Assembly: GCA_934525845.1 (NCBI GenBank) | Contig: CAKSZS010000011.1 | Location: 1-57,536, forward strand | DNA from: an uncultured Faecalibacterium sp. | GTDB lineage: Bacteria; Bacillota; Clostridia; Oscillospirales; Ruminococcaceae | Length of the DNA stretch: 57,536 nucleotides | Reading direction: 5' to 3' | Shown: in pieces, positions 48,173 through 56,713 of the stretch | How positions within the stretch are numbered: the stretch's first letter is position 1 | How the letters are laid out: every line of letters starts with the position of its first letter | Translations under genes and position numbers: made by a program | The notes under the pieces: model-generated | What the model was told of the DNA's origin: nothing | Seen by the model: only the letters and a program-made list of their open reading frames with translations | The model's database searches: none

Positions 48173-49705
48173 TTACATAAGTGGACTCAGCAGGCGCAGG
48201 ACGCTGTCCAGCAGGGTGCCGGGGATGTTGGTGCGGCAGTCCGAGCGCTGGATCTCCCGGCACTGCGGCAGGGTGCGGCGCACATCGTCCCGCAGGGCCA
48301 GCACCTGGCTGTTGTGCTGCAGCAGCACGCCGCACTCAAAGTGGAGGAACAGGCTGCGGTAATCCATGTTGATGCTGCCCACCACCGCCACCCGGTCGTC
48401 GCTGACGAAGCACTTGGCGTGCAGAAAGCCCGGCGTGTACTCATAGATGCGCACCCCCGCCCGCAGCAGCGGCAGATAGTACGACCGGCTGAGCCGGAAC
48501 ACGATCTTCTTGTCCGGGACGCCCGGCAGCACCAGCCGCACATCCACCCCGCGCTTGGCGGCGTTTTTCAGGGCGTCCAGCATCTCCTCGCCCACGGCCA
48601 GGTAGGGCGTATAGATATATACATAATGGTGCGCCTGCGCCAGGATGTTCAGGTAGACCGTCTCGGCCACCGGCTCCTCGTCCAGCGGGCTGTCCGCATA
48701 GGGCTGCACCACCCCGTCCGTCTGCACCGCCGGGCGGTGCACCGGGCGGAAGGCGCTGTAGTCCGTCTCACTGGGGCGGAAGGCGTTCCACTGGTTCAGG
48801 AACATCACGGTAAAATTCCACGCGGCATCGCCCTCGATGCGCAGGGCGGCGTCCTTCCAGTAGCCGAAGCGCGTTTCGGCGTTGATGTATTCATCCGCCA
48901 GATTCACGCCGCCGGTGTAGGCCACGGTGCCGTCGATGACCACGATCTTGCGGTGGTCGCGGTGGTTCATCACGAGGGACAGCACCGGCACCACCGGGTT
49001 GAAGGGGATGCACCGGATGTGTGCCCGCTCCATGCGCACCACGAAGTCGGTGGGCAGACCCAGCAGACTGCCGAAGTCATCGTAGATCAGGCGCACATCC
49101 ACCCCCTGCGCGGCCTTGCGCCGGAGGACTTTCTCCACGCCGTCCCACATTTTGCCCGTATGCACGATGAAAAATTCCAGAAAGATGGTGTGCTCGGCGC
49201 GCTCCAGATCGGCCAGCAGCCGGGGATACATCGCCTCGCCGCAGGCAAAATAGCAGGCGGCGGTGTTCTGCCAGGCCGGGTAGGGGCCGTACTTTGCCAC
49301 ATAGCCGCTCATGCCGATGCCGCCGGTGTCCAGCCCCTCCGTCTGGGCGGGGTCCTGCACCAGATCGGCGCGGTGGGCATCCTCCACGGCCTGCAGCTTC
49401 ACCCGCAGGCGCTTGGCCGGGCGCTTGTTGCCGAACGCCAGATACAGCGCCCCGCCCAGCAGCGGCAGCACCCCGATGAGCACGATCCAGCCCACCTTGA
49501 AGGCGCTGTCCCCGTCCTTGCGCACCAGATACAGCACGATGAGCACGCTGAGCACCCGCAGGCCGGCGTTGACCCAGACCCGGCCAGTGGTGAGCATGGT
49601 GAACGCCCACAGCAGCCACGCCACCTGCAGGGCCACCAGCACCACCGTGATGGTGACCCGGTTGAGCACCCGGCTGAAGAATTTGACGATCGGCAGTCTG
49701 AACAT
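48173..49705 (-). CDS. cls: Cardiolipin synthase
   Basis: A phospholipase-D-superfamily membrane enzyme condensing two phosphatidylglycerols into cardiolipin. The 510-residue protein has two or three N-terminal membrane helices (about 15-95) and two HKD motifs, HRKIVVIDG after NHRD and HAKCFVSDD after GFL, both with the full HxK(x)4D set. ATG 49703-49705 follows GGGGAGGGG. It has its own promoter and sits alone upstream of the lipoprotein gene. Confidence 0.94.
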   Translation of the reverse strand: MFRLPIVKFFSRVLNRVTITVVLVALQVAWLLWAFTMLTTGRVWVNAGLRVLSVLIVLYLVRKDGDSAFKVGWIVLIGVLPLLGGALYLAFGNKRPAKRLRVKLQAVEDAHRADLVQDPAQTEGLDTGGIGMSGYVAKYGPYPAWQNTAACYFACGEAMYPRLLADLERAEHTIFLEFFIVHTGKMWDGVEKVLRRKAAQGVDVRLIYDDFGSLLGLPTDFVVRMERAHIRCIPFNPVVPVLSLVMNHRDHRKIVVIDGTVAYTGGVNLADEYINAETRFGYWKDAALRIEGDAAWNFTVMFLNQWNAFRPSETDYSAFRPVHRPAVQTDGVVQPYADSPLDEEPVAETVYLNILAQAHHYVYIYTPYLAVGEEMLDALKNAAKRGVDVRLVLPGVPDKKIVFRLSRSYYLPLLRAGVRIYEYTPGFLHAKCFVSDDRVAVVGSINMDYRSLFLHFECGVLLQHNSQVLALRDDVRRTLPQCREIQRSDCRTNIPGTLLDSVLRLLSPLM

Positions 49706-49753
49706 GAAACCCCTCCCCCGCCTGCACCGGATCAGACCTTATAATATGATGTC

Positions 49754-49782
49754 AGTATAGCGCGGTCGGGGCGGATTTGCAA
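49754..49782 (-). promoter_or_regulatory. Promoter of cls
   Basis: Minus strand TTGCAA (49777-49782), 17-bp spacer, TATACT (49754-49759). Confidence 0.78.
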
Positions 49783-49867
49783 GGTTTGGAAAAGATGAAC
49801 AAGGGGCTTTGAACGGGCGGGTGCACGGTAGTATAAGAAACAGCTTTGCCGGGAGATGTTCTCTATT

Positions 49868-50024
49868 CCAAAAAGCTCCCCCTTTGAGGAAAGACTTCCC
49901 CCGGTCGGGGGAAGATGTCGCGCAAGCGACAAAAGGGGAAAGACTTCCCCCGGTCGGGGGAAGATGTCGCGCAAGCGACAAAAAGGGGAATCTGGCGAGC
50001 GAATGCGAGACTGAGAGGGTTTAT
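49868..50024. repeat. Palindromic repeat family B, copy 3, with a 49-bp tandem duplication
   Basis: Ends in GAGAGGGTTT (50013-50022). Inside, a 49-bp unit starting at 49890 and again at 49939 is repeated almost exactly. Each unit carries two perfect hairpins, CTTCCCCCGGTCGGGGGAAG and TGTCGCGCAAGCGACA. It fills the 323-bp gap between cls and degV, which has no gene. Confidence 0.85.
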
Positions 50025-50028
50025 TCCA

Positions 50029-50883
50029 TTATTTCTCAATTACCGGTGCTTCTCCATCTTCGTAGCCCACCATCAGGCCGCCCAGCTCGGCGTAGTAGCT
50101 GCACAGGCCGCCGCAGAGGCCCACATCCACCTGTGCAGCGGGGAACACTGCGTGGATCATCTTTTTCAGGCGGGCGGCGGCAGCGGGGTTGCCGCAGTGG
50201 GCAATGTGCACCCGGCCATCCGTGAAGCCGTGGTCTTTCAGCTCCAGCACGATGCGCTCCAGGGCGCCGTGCTCGCCGCGGGTCTTGCAGAGCACGTCCA
50301 GCTCCCCGGCCTCGCTGGCCTGCCCGATGACCCGGATGCCCAGCATCCGCGCCACAGCGGCCACCGCAGGCTTCACCCGGCCGTTGCGGGCCAGGTTTGC
50401 CAGCGATTCCAGCGAGAACAGCAGGTGGGTGTGCCGGTGGTAGGCCAGCAGCGCCTCGGCCACGGCATCAAAGTCCAGCCCCGCCTGCACCAGCGCGGCC
50501 AGACGCTCCGCCAGCAGGCGGCACTCCGGCCCGGCGGACAGGCTGTCCAGCACGAACACCTGCGCCCCGGCGTGCGCCTGCCGGTACTCCTCTGCGGCCA
50601 GCTGGGCGGCGTTGTACGCGCCGGACAGGGTGCCCGTGATGGTGATGACGTACACCGTGTCCGCGCCCTCATAGGCGGCCAGCCAGTCCGCCACGTTGGG
50701 GCAGGAGGTGCTGGTCTTGCCCTTATAGGTGCGCAGGGTCTCGGCCATGGCGGCGGCATCCAGCTCTGCGGTGTCGGCATACTCCCCGTCCTCGGTGACG
50801 ATCTTCAGCGGCACACAGGCAAAGTCCACGCCGGGCAGGGCGTACAGGTTGGCGGACGAATCCACAACGATCTTGGTCTTCAT
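50029..50883 (-). CDS. DegV family fatty-acid-binding protein
   Basis: DegV/FakB proteins bind a fatty acid and present it to the FakA kinase for entry into phospholipid synthesis. The 284-residue protein has the DegV layout: KIVVDSSANL at the start, CPNVADWLAAYEGADTVYVITI with the usual (T/S)S-x-P substitute region KTSTSCPN, ITGTLSGAYNAA and RNGRVKP. ATG 50881-50883 follows GGAGAGA. No fakA gene lies in the window. Lipid specificity is unknown. Confidence 0.92.
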   Translation of the reverse strand: MKTKIVVDSSANLYALPGVDFACVPLKIVTEDGEYADTAELDAAAMAETLRTYKGKTSTSCPNVADWLAAYEGADTVYVITITGTLSGAYNAAQLAAEEYRQAHAGAQVFVLDSLSAGPECRLLAERLAALVQAGLDFDAVAEALLAYHRHTHLLFSLESLANLARNGRVKPAVAAVARMLGIRVIGQASEAGELDVLCKTRGEHGALERIVLELKDHGFTDGRVHIAHCGNPAAAARLKKMIHAVFPAAQVDVGLCGGLCSYYAELGGLMVGYEDGEAPVIEK

Positions 50884-50951
50884 AGCAGGTCTCTCCATAT
50901 TATCTTTGTACGGCGCAGTTCCGCCGGGCGGCTGTTCAGGTTCTCGTGGAC

Positions 50952-50980
50952 ATCATAGCAGTTTTTGAAAAACCTGTCAA
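50952..50980 (-). promoter_or_regulatory. Promoter of the degV-family gene
   Basis: Minus strand consensus TTGACA (50975-50980), 17-bp spacer, TATGAT (50952-50957). It is back to back with the promoter of the DUF1836 gene. Confidence 0.88.
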
Positions 50981-51019
50981 CTGTTTTCGCAAATTCTTTT
51001 ATGGGATTTTATTTTCCCG

Positions 51020-51048
51020 TTGACCCGGCCCCCGGCCTGCTGTATAAT
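51020..51048 (+). promoter_or_regulatory. Promoter of the DUF1836 gene
   Basis: TTGACC (51020-51025), exactly 17 bp, TATAAT (51043-51048). Confidence 0.9.
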
Positions 51049-51121
51049 ATTCCCAGACAAGATCCTCCGCCCGGCCGGCCGCTGCCGCGCCGCATTTTTC
51101 TCTGGATCAGCAAGGAACGCT

Positions 51122-51676
51122 ATGACGATGAAATCTGAAACCAAACGCCGCGTTGCGGCCTGCGCTGCCGGGTTTGCCCTGCCCCGCTACCGCGATCTCC
51201 CCACCGTAGGGCTGTATCTGGACCAGACGGTGCAGTACGTCAACGGCTGCTTCCGCACCTTCTGCGGGGTGGAGCTGACCTCTTCCATGGTGAGCAACTA
51301 CGTCAAAAAGGGCATCCTGAGCCACCCGGTCCGGAAAAAGTATTCCCGGGAGCAGATCGCCTGCCTGCTGTACATCGTGATCTCCAAGACCGTCCTGTCC
51401 ATGGAAAACATCGACACCCTGTTCAAGATGCAGCGGGCGGTCTGCACCTCCGAAGCCGCCTACGACTCCTTCTGCGAGGAGCTGGAGCAGTGTCTTCCGG
51501 CGGTGTTCGGCTGCACCGGCACGGTGCCCGACCCCGCCCCGGACGCCACCGACGAAAAGCTGCTGCTCCGCAGCACCATTCTGGCTGCAGCCAACAAGAT
51601 GTACCTGGACTGCTGCTTCGATGCCCTGCGGCAGGAGCAGGCGCTCTGGGCGGACATCCTGCCGGATCTGGCCTGA
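51122..51676 (+). CDS. DUF1836 helix-turn-helix protein
   Basis: A 184-residue cytoplasmic protein of the DUF1836 family, small proteins with a MerR-like N-terminal HTH (LPRYRDLPTVGLYLDQTVQY, then SSMVSNYVKKGILSHPVRKKYSREQIA in family terms) and a helical C-terminal part. ATG 51122 follows AAGGA at six bases; a second ATG lies two codons on. Longer frames upstream overlap the promoter. It is divergent from the degV gene, which it may regulate; this is conjecture from position. Confidence 0.85.
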   Translation: MTMKSETKRRVAACAAGFALPRYRDLPTVGLYLDQTVQYVNGCFRTFCGVELTSSMVSNYVKKGILSHPVRKKYSREQIACLLYIVISKTVLSMENIDTLFKMQRAVCTSEAAYDSFCEELEQCLPAVFGCTGTVPDPAPDATDEKLLLRSTILAAANKMYLDCCFDALRQEQALWADILPDLA

Positions 51677-51799
51677 ACGCCCCCGGGATGCCTGCGTCTG
51701 CCGGCATTTTCCGCAGGAATCCGCTCCTTTTCCCGCCCTTTTCCGGAAAAGTACGACTTTTCGTTTCTTCCCCGATGCTCCGGCGCTGCCGCAAAAAAG

Positions 51800-51840
51800 A
51801 AGCCTGTCTGCGCAAAAAAAACGCAGGCAGGCTTTGCTTT
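51800..51840 (+). terminator. Terminator of the DUF1836 gene
   Basis: AAGCCTGTCTGCG (51800-51812) pairs with CGCAGGCAGGCTT (51822-51834), one mismatch, across an A-rich loop, then a T-rich tract. Confidence 0.82.
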
Positions 51841-51966
51841 TGTTTGTCCGCAGACGATGCCCGGGCAGGCGCGGTTTTGTTCGGAAAAAAAGGACACACT
51901 GGTCTTGCTCCCTGCGCCGTGCTATCCTGTGAGAAACGATTCTGACCGGAAAAGGAGCATTTTTTC

Positions 51967-52782
51967 ATGGAACTGGAACTGAGCCGGGGCTTTGTGGCCT
52001 TTCCCCGGGGGCTGACCGACTGGGAGTGGTACACCGACGCCAACACCGCCCGGGTGTACTTTCACCTGCTGCTCAGCGCCAACTGGAGCCGCAAGCAGTG
52101 GCAGGGCATCACCATCCAGCCCGGCCAGCTGGTGACCAGCCGTGCCCATCTGGCCCAGCGGCTGGGGCTGTCGGAGCAGCAGGTGCGCACGGCGCTGGAT
52201 CATCTGAAAGCCACCGGCTATCTCACCATCCAGACCGGGCCGAAATACAGCATCCTTACGTTGATAAACTATGCACAGATCACCGGCATCCCCCAGCTGA
52301 GCAACCAGCTGCCAACCAGCAATCAACCAGCAGATAACCAGCCATCAACCACAACTCTACCATCAATACCATCAGAACCAGAACTACCATCATCCTCCTC
52401 CCCTGCGGGGGCTGAGCAGACGCCGACGAATCCGCATTCTTTGATTTTTGAAGAGTACGAAGCCAACATCGGCAGGCTGAACGCCACTGCCCGGAAGGAG
52501 CTTGCGGGGTATGCCGACCGGCTGGGGGACGCCGTGGTGTCGGCAGTGCTGGACAAATGCGCCCGGCTGGGCGGACACAGCTGGGCCTATGCGGCCAAAG
52601 CCCTGGCCGAAGCGGAAAAGCTGGAGTGCCGGACGGCGGAGGAATACCGGCAGCTGTGCCCCATCGGCGGGAGCCGGTCGAAGGGACTGCGGGTCGACCG
52701 CACCGGCCCCGGCGGCACCGACTGGCTGCAGGCCGTCCCGCTGGACGCTTCCCTGAAACGGCTGAAACGGAAGCGGGCGTGA
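51967..52782 (+). CDS. DnaD-domain protein
   Basis: A 271-residue protein with an N-terminal winged-helix-like domain (1-105, with LAQRLGLSEQQVRTALDHL), a linker of Pro/Ser/Thr/Gln (about 113-155) and a DnaD-type C-terminal domain (160-222, FEEYEANIGRLNATARKELAGY in part and GGHSWAYAAKALAEAE). DnaD-like proteins help load the replicative helicase; many relatives are phage or plasmid replication proteins. This one is stand-alone, with no other replication or phage genes nearby. The linker is encoded by a repetitive CCATCA/CAACCA-rich stretch (52300-52400) whose composition differs from its surroundings. AAAGGAGC precedes the ATG. Confidence 0.82.
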   Translation: MELELSRGFVAFPRGLTDWEWYTDANTARVYFHLLLSANWSRKQWQGITIQPGQLVTSRAHLAQRLGLSEQQVRTALDHLKATGYLTIQTGPKYSILTLINYAQITGIPQLSNQLPTSNQPADNQPSTTTLPSIPSEPELPSSSSPAGAEQTPTNPHSLIFEEYEANIGRLNATARKELAGYADRLGDAVVSAVLDKCARLGGHSWAYAAKALAEAEKLECRTAEEYRQLCPIGGSRSKGLRVDRTGPGGTDWLQAVPLDASLKRLKRKRA

Positions 52783-52783
52783 G

Positions 52784-52849
52784 ACCCTCTCCGTCAAACC
52801 CTGTCGGGTTTGCCAGCTCCCCCGAGGGGGGAGCAGACTGAGAGGGTTC
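52784..52849. repeat. Palindromic repeat family B, copy 4
   Basis: GACCCTCTCC at the left and GAGAGGGTTCC at the right, with inner stems AAACCCTGTCGGGTTT and GCTCCCCCGAGGGGGGAGC. It begins two bases after the DnaD-protein stop and may act as its terminator. Confidence 0.8.
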
Positions 52850-52932
52850 CACCGGCAGGAAGCTTCCGGTTTCGCGCAAAAAAAGACCGCACACCCAGGC
52901 GGTGCACGGTCTCTGTATGCGGCATTTTCCGA

Positions 52933-54054
52933 TCAGGTATCCTGCAGCTCGCCGCGGCTGGCGGCTTTCAGGTAGGCAAAGATGAAGCCGTCCAGGTCGC
53001 CGTCCATCACGGCGTCCACGTTGCCGGTCTCGTAGTTGGTGCGGTGATCCTTGACCATGGTGTAGGGCATGAACACATAGCTGCGGATCTGGTGGCCCCA
53101 GGCGATCTCGTTCTGCACGCCCTTGATGTCGTCGATCTTGTCCATGTGCTGCTGCTTGGCGATCTGGTACAGCTTGGCCTTCAGCATTTCCATGGCGTAG
53201 TCACGGTTCTGGAACTGGCTGCGCTGGGTCTGGCAGCTGACCACGATGCCGGTGGGCTTGTGGATCAGACGCACGGCGGAAGAGGTCTTGTTGATGTGCT
53301 GGCCGCCGGCACCGGAAGAACGGTACACCTGCATCTCGATGTCCTCGGGGCGGATGTCCACCTGGATGGTGTTGTCCAGCTCGGGCATGACTTCCAGCGA
53401 AGCAAAGCTGGTCTGGCGGCGGGCGTTGGCGTCAAAGGGCGACACGCGCACCAGGCGGTGCACGCCGTTCTCGCTCTTGAGCAGGCCGTAGGCGTTGGCA
53501 CCCTTGACCATCATGGAAGCGCTCTTCAGGCCGGCTTCGTCGCCGTCCTGATAGTCCAGCACCTCCACGGTCATGCCGTGGGCCACGGCCCACTTGTTGT
53601 ACATCCGGTACAGCATCTCGGCCCAGTCCTGTGCCTCGGTGCCGCCGGTGCCGGCGTGGAAGGTCAGGATGGCGTTGCTGTGGTCGTACTCGCCGTTCAG
53701 CATGGTCATGAGCTGCAGCTCGTCCACCGCCTTGCCCACGGCGTTCACAGCCTCTTCGGCTTCGGGGATCATGGCAGGGTCATACTCCTCGTCCAGCATT
53801 TCCAGCATGGTCTCGGCGTCGTCGTACAGGCCCTGCAGCTTTTCAAAGCGGGTCAGCTTGCCTTTCAGGTCGCCCACTTCGTCAAACACCTTCTTGCTCA
53901 GCTCGGCGTCATCGTAGAAGCCGGGGCGGCTCATGGTGTGCTCCAGCTCCTGCACGCGCTTGCGGGAAGCCTCGATGGCCAGCGCCTCTTCCAGGTCCTT
54001 GACCGCCTTGCCGTAGTCGGCCAGCTGCACTTTCAGTTCGTCAATGGTGATCAT
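52933..54054 (-). CDS. prfB: Peptide chain release factor 2
   Basis: RF2 terminates translation at UGA and UAA. The 373-residue product has the SPF stop-codon tripeptide at 205-207 (VSPFDAN) and the GGQ catalytic motif at 250-252 (SSGAGGQHINK). Unusually for many bacteria, the frame is continuous from the ATG at 54052-54054; around residues 20-30, where the autoregulatory +1 frameshift at an in-frame UGA normally lies, no stop or CTTTGA slip site is present. GAGAGGAAC lies upstream at a moderate distance. Longer in-frame starts lie within a family B repeat and are rejected. Confidence 0.95.
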   Translation of the reverse strand: MITIDELKVQLADYGKAVKDLEEALAIEASRKRVQELEHTMSRPGFYDDAELSKKVFDEVGDLKGKLTRFEKLQGLYDDAETMLEMLDEEYDPAMIPEAEEAVNAVGKAVDELQLMTMLNGEYDHSNAILTFHAGTGGTEAQDWAEMLYRMYNKWAVAHGMTVEVLDYQDGDEAGLKSASMMVKGANAYGLLKSENGVHRLVRVSPFDANARRQTSFASLEVMPELDNTIQVDIRPEDIEMQVYRSSGAGGQHINKTSSAVRLIHKPTGIVVSCQTQRSQFQNRDYAMEMLKAKLYQIAKQQHMDKIDDIKGVQNEIAWGHQIRSYVFMPYTMVKDHRTNYETGNVDAVMDGDLDGFIFAYLKAASRGELQDT

Positions 54055-54099
54055 TCTCTTGTTCCTCTCGTTCCGGGTTGCAAAAAATCTTACGGAAGC

Positions 54100-54179
54100 G
54101 AACCCTCTCCGGCACGGCGCACGCCGTGCCAGCGACAGAGTGGGGAATCTGCCGAACGCAGTGAGGCTGAGAGGGTTCT
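54100..54179. repeat. Palindromic repeat family B, copy 5
   Basis: Bounded by GAACCCTCTC (54100-54109) and GAGAGGGTTC (54170-54179), with an inner stem GGCACGGCGCACGCCGTGCC. It lies in the leader region of prfB. Confidence 0.85.
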
Positions 54180-54352
54180 TCCGATTCCAAAAGATACAAT
54201 TTATACACAGATACTTCATTAGTATACCGGGAATCCGTGGTAAAGTAAAGAGGAAAAAGCACCATCAGGCTGGAAATTTGAAGATTTTCACCTTTTCTTT
54301 TGCCCGCCGGGGGAGTATAATAGCAATATGAACTGTATCACAGGAGGAAATC

Positions 54353-55342
54353 ATGCCGAAATACTATGGCTGTCCCTGCGAGGGCTGCGGCAAACCGCTG
54401 ACCCTGCAGGACGATATCGTGGTCTGCCCGGACTGCGGCGCCCCCTACCACCGTGTCTGTTACGAAAAGCTGGGACGCTGCATCCACAGCCCGGCCCACG
54501 CGTCCGGGTATGAATGGAAGTTCCCCTACCAGGACGCCGACCTGCGCACCTGCCCCGCCTGCGGGGAGCGCACCCTGCGCGGAGAATCCGTCTGCCGCTG
54601 CTGCGGCAAGGCGCTGCCGCCGGAAGGCGCCGAGCAGCCCAACGACCGCAAGGCCGCCGAGACCGAACAGCGCGGCAGCTTCGACTACAACGAGCTGTAC
54701 CGCGATGAGATGGAGCGCCGCTACAACGAGCAGATCGTGGATCCGGTGCACCGCAATGTCCGCGCCGCCTTCGGCAAGGACGAGCTGATCGACGGCATCC
54801 CCTACCAGGACTGGGTGGATTACATCGGCTCTGCCGCGCCCGTCTACCTGAACGATTACTCCCAGATGCAGCTGCGCCACACCAGGCTCTCGCTGAGCTT
54901 CTCGGCGCTGTTGTTCGGCCCGTTCTACTTCTTCTACCGCAAGGCCTGGAAGCCGGCCTTCGGCTTTCTGGCGGCCGAGCTGGTGCTGTTCGTCCCGTCG
55001 CTCATCCAGCTGATGCAGCTGTCCGGCAGCGCCTACGCCCCCGGCCTGAGCAGCGGTGCCCTGCTGGTGCTGGCCCGCATCATGTCCCTGCTGAGCTTCG
55101 TGCTCATGCTGGTGCGCGGGCTGTTTGCCAAGTGGTTCTACCGCAAAAGCGCCGCCGCGCAGATCCGCCGCATCCGGAAGGAGTTCCCGGACGCCGAGCA
55201 GCGCCGTGCCGTGCTGAACGCCCAGGGCGGCGTGAGCATTGCCGCCGTCTTCGGCGCTTTTGTGCTGCTGATGGTGGTGGGCGGCCTGTGCAGTATGCTG
55301 CTGGGGCCGGATTTGAGCGCCGTGGTCAGCGCGCTGTCCTGA
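54353..55342 (+). CDS. RING-like zinc-finger membrane protein
   Basis: A 329-residue protein. The N-terminus is a prokaryotic RING-type treble clef (C9, C12, C25, C28, H33, C36, C43) followed by a zinc ribbon (C67, C70, C81, C84), then an acidic linker. Residues about 180-320 hold three or four membrane helices of the DUF2628 type (LSFSALLFGPFYFFYRKAW). Such proteins are known from clostridia but have no established role; ubiquitin ligase activity should not be assumed. AGGAGG precedes the ATG and TATAAT lies at 54316-54321. It is co-directional with galU, 34 bases downstream, probably one transcript. Confidence 0.78.
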   Translation: MPKYYGCPCEGCGKPLTLQDDIVVCPDCGAPYHRVCYEKLGRCIHSPAHASGYEWKFPYQDADLRTCPACGERTLRGESVCRCCGKALPPEGAEQPNDRKAAETEQRGSFDYNELYRDEMERRYNEQIVDPVHRNVRAAFGKDELIDGIPYQDWVDYIGSAAPVYLNDYSQMQLRHTRLSLSFSALLFGPFYFFYRKAWKPAFGFLAAELVLFVPSLIQLMQLSGSAYAPGLSSGALLVLARIMSLLSFVLMLVRGLFAKWFYRKSAAAQIRRIRKEFPDAEQRRAVLNAQGGVSIAAVFGAFVLLMVVGGLCSMLLGPDLSAVVSALS

Positions 55343-55376
55343 GGGGACAGCCATCAAACTACAGAGGAGATGCATC

Positions 55377-56252
55377 ATGAAAAAGATCACCAAAGCGGTC
55401 ATTCCCGCTGCCGGTCTGGGCACCCGTGTGCTGCCCGCCACCAAGGCCATGCCCAAGGGGATGCTGCCCATCGTGGACAAGCCCGCCATCCAGTATCTGG
55501 TGGAAGAGGCGGTGCGTTCCGGCATCACGGATATCCTGATCATCGTCAGCCGCAACCAGGACATCATTCAGGATCATTTTGACCGGAACCCTGAGCTGGA
55601 AGAAAAGCTGGCCCGCCCCGGCAAGGAGAAAATGCTGGAGGAGTGCCTGGGCATCTCCAACCTGGCCAACATCTTCTTCGTGCGCCAGCACCAGACCCTG
55701 GGGCTGGGTCATGCCGTGAGCATGGCCCGGGCCTTTACCGCCGACGACCCCTTCGTCGTGCTCTACGGCGATGACGTGATCTGGGGCGAAGACCCGGTCT
55801 GCGCCCAGCTCATCCGCGCCTACGAGGAGTTCGGCCGTCCGGTGGCCGGCGTGTCCGCCGTGCCCTGGGCCGATGTGAGCCGCTACTGCAGCCTGAAGAC
55901 CACCCCCATCCACGACAACTACTTCTTTGTGGATGACATGATCGAGAAGCCCAAAAAAGGCCAGGAGTTCAGCAACTACTCCATCCTGGGCCGCGTGCTG
56001 CTGACCCCGGAGATCTACGACATCCTGGCCAACACCAGGCCCGGTGCCGGCGGCGAGATCCAGCTCACCGACGCCATGGCCGAGTATGCCCGCCACCACG
56101 GCGGCATGACGGCGGTGGAGTTCACCGGCAAGCACTACGACATGGGCAACAAGCTCAAGGTCGTGGAAGCGCAGGTGGAGCTGGCGCTGCAGCACCCGGA
56201 GATCGGCGAGGCCTTCCGCGCCTACCTGAAGGAGTTCTGCAAGACGCTGTAA
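55377..56252 (+). CDS. galU: UTP-glucose-1-phosphate uridylyltransferase
   Basis: Makes UDP-glucose from UTP and glucose-1-phosphate for glycan, glycolipid and Leloir metabolism. The 291-residue product has the nucleotidyltransferase start AVIPAAGLGTRVLPATKAMP, the catalytic YGDDV segment, VDDMIEKPK and GRVLLTPEIYDIL. ATG 55377 follows AGAGGAG. It supplies UDP-glucose used by GalT (26806) and follows the RING-like gene. Confidence 0.96.
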   Translation: MKKITKAVIPAAGLGTRVLPATKAMPKGMLPIVDKPAIQYLVEEAVRSGITDILIIVSRNQDIIQDHFDRNPELEEKLARPGKEKMLEECLGISNLANIFFVRQHQTLGLGHAVSMARAFTADDPFVVLYGDDVIWGEDPVCAQLIRAYEEFGRPVAGVSAVPWADVSRYCSLKTTPIHDNYFFVDDMIEKPKKGQEFSNYSILGRVLLTPEIYDILANTRPGAGGEIQLTDAMAEYARHHGGMTAVEFTGKHYDMGNKLKVVEAQVELALQHPEIGEAFRAYLKEFCKTL

Positions 56253-56272
56253 CGCGGTCCCCTGCATCCATC

Positions 56273-56303
56273 CGGCTCTCCCCCGCTGGGGGAGAGCTTT
56301 TTT
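56273..56303 (+). terminator. galU terminator
   Basis: GGCTCTCCCCC and GGGGGAGAGC around a 3-base loop, then T7. Confidence 0.93.
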
Positions 56304-56327
56304 GTGCGCCGCCCGTTCCGACAGAAC

Positions 56328-56365
56328 AAAAAGTGCCCGCACCTTGTCATCGGTGCGGGCACTTT
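56328..56365 (-). terminator. Terminator of rpsF-ssb-rpsR
   Basis: AAAGTGCCCGCACC (56330-56343) and GGTGCGGGCACTTT (56352-56365), perfect, then T5 on the minus strand. Confidence 0.93.
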
Positions 56366-56406
56366 GCTGATTGCTGATTATTCTGATTGGGTTGATGTTT
56401 TAAAGA

Positions 56407-56664
56407 TTAGTCGCTGACGTAGGGCATCAGAGCAACGTGACGAGCACGCTTGATGGCGATGGTCAGTGCGCGCTGATGGTAAGCGCAGGTGCCGGTCACA
56501 CGGCGGGGAATGATCTTAGCACGCTCAGAGACGTACTTACGCAGACGGGGCACGTCCTTGTAATCGATGGTGTCGATGCGATCGACACAGAAGCTGCAAA
56601 CCTTCTTGCGGCCGCGACGCATGGGGCGTGCGGGGCGAGAGCCTTCGGTTCTTTCAAAAGCCAT
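56407..56664 (-). CDS. rpsR: 30S ribosomal protein S18
   Basis: The 85-residue small-subunit protein that pairs with S6. It has the family sequence IDYKDVPRLRKYVSERAKIIPRR and IKRARHVALMPYV. CSFC near residues 23-26 and the later TCAYH form a Cys-containing variant that may bind zinc. AGGAGGT precedes the ATG. It is the last gene of the rpsF-ssb-rpsR operon. Confidence 0.97.
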   Translation of the reverse strand: MAFERTEGSRPARPMRRGRKKVCSFCVDRIDTIDYKDVPRLRKYVSERAKIIPRRVTGTCAYHQRALTIAIKRARHVALMPYVSD

Positions 56665-56713
56665 TGCTTATTACCTCCTGTTGGATTTTTGAAACGGGAT
56701 TCCGTTGATTCGA

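Noticed and set aside
49888..49984. Two-unit direct repeat considered as a CRISPR
   Set aside because: The units are adjacent without spacers and lie in a dispersed palindromic element; no cas genes are present.
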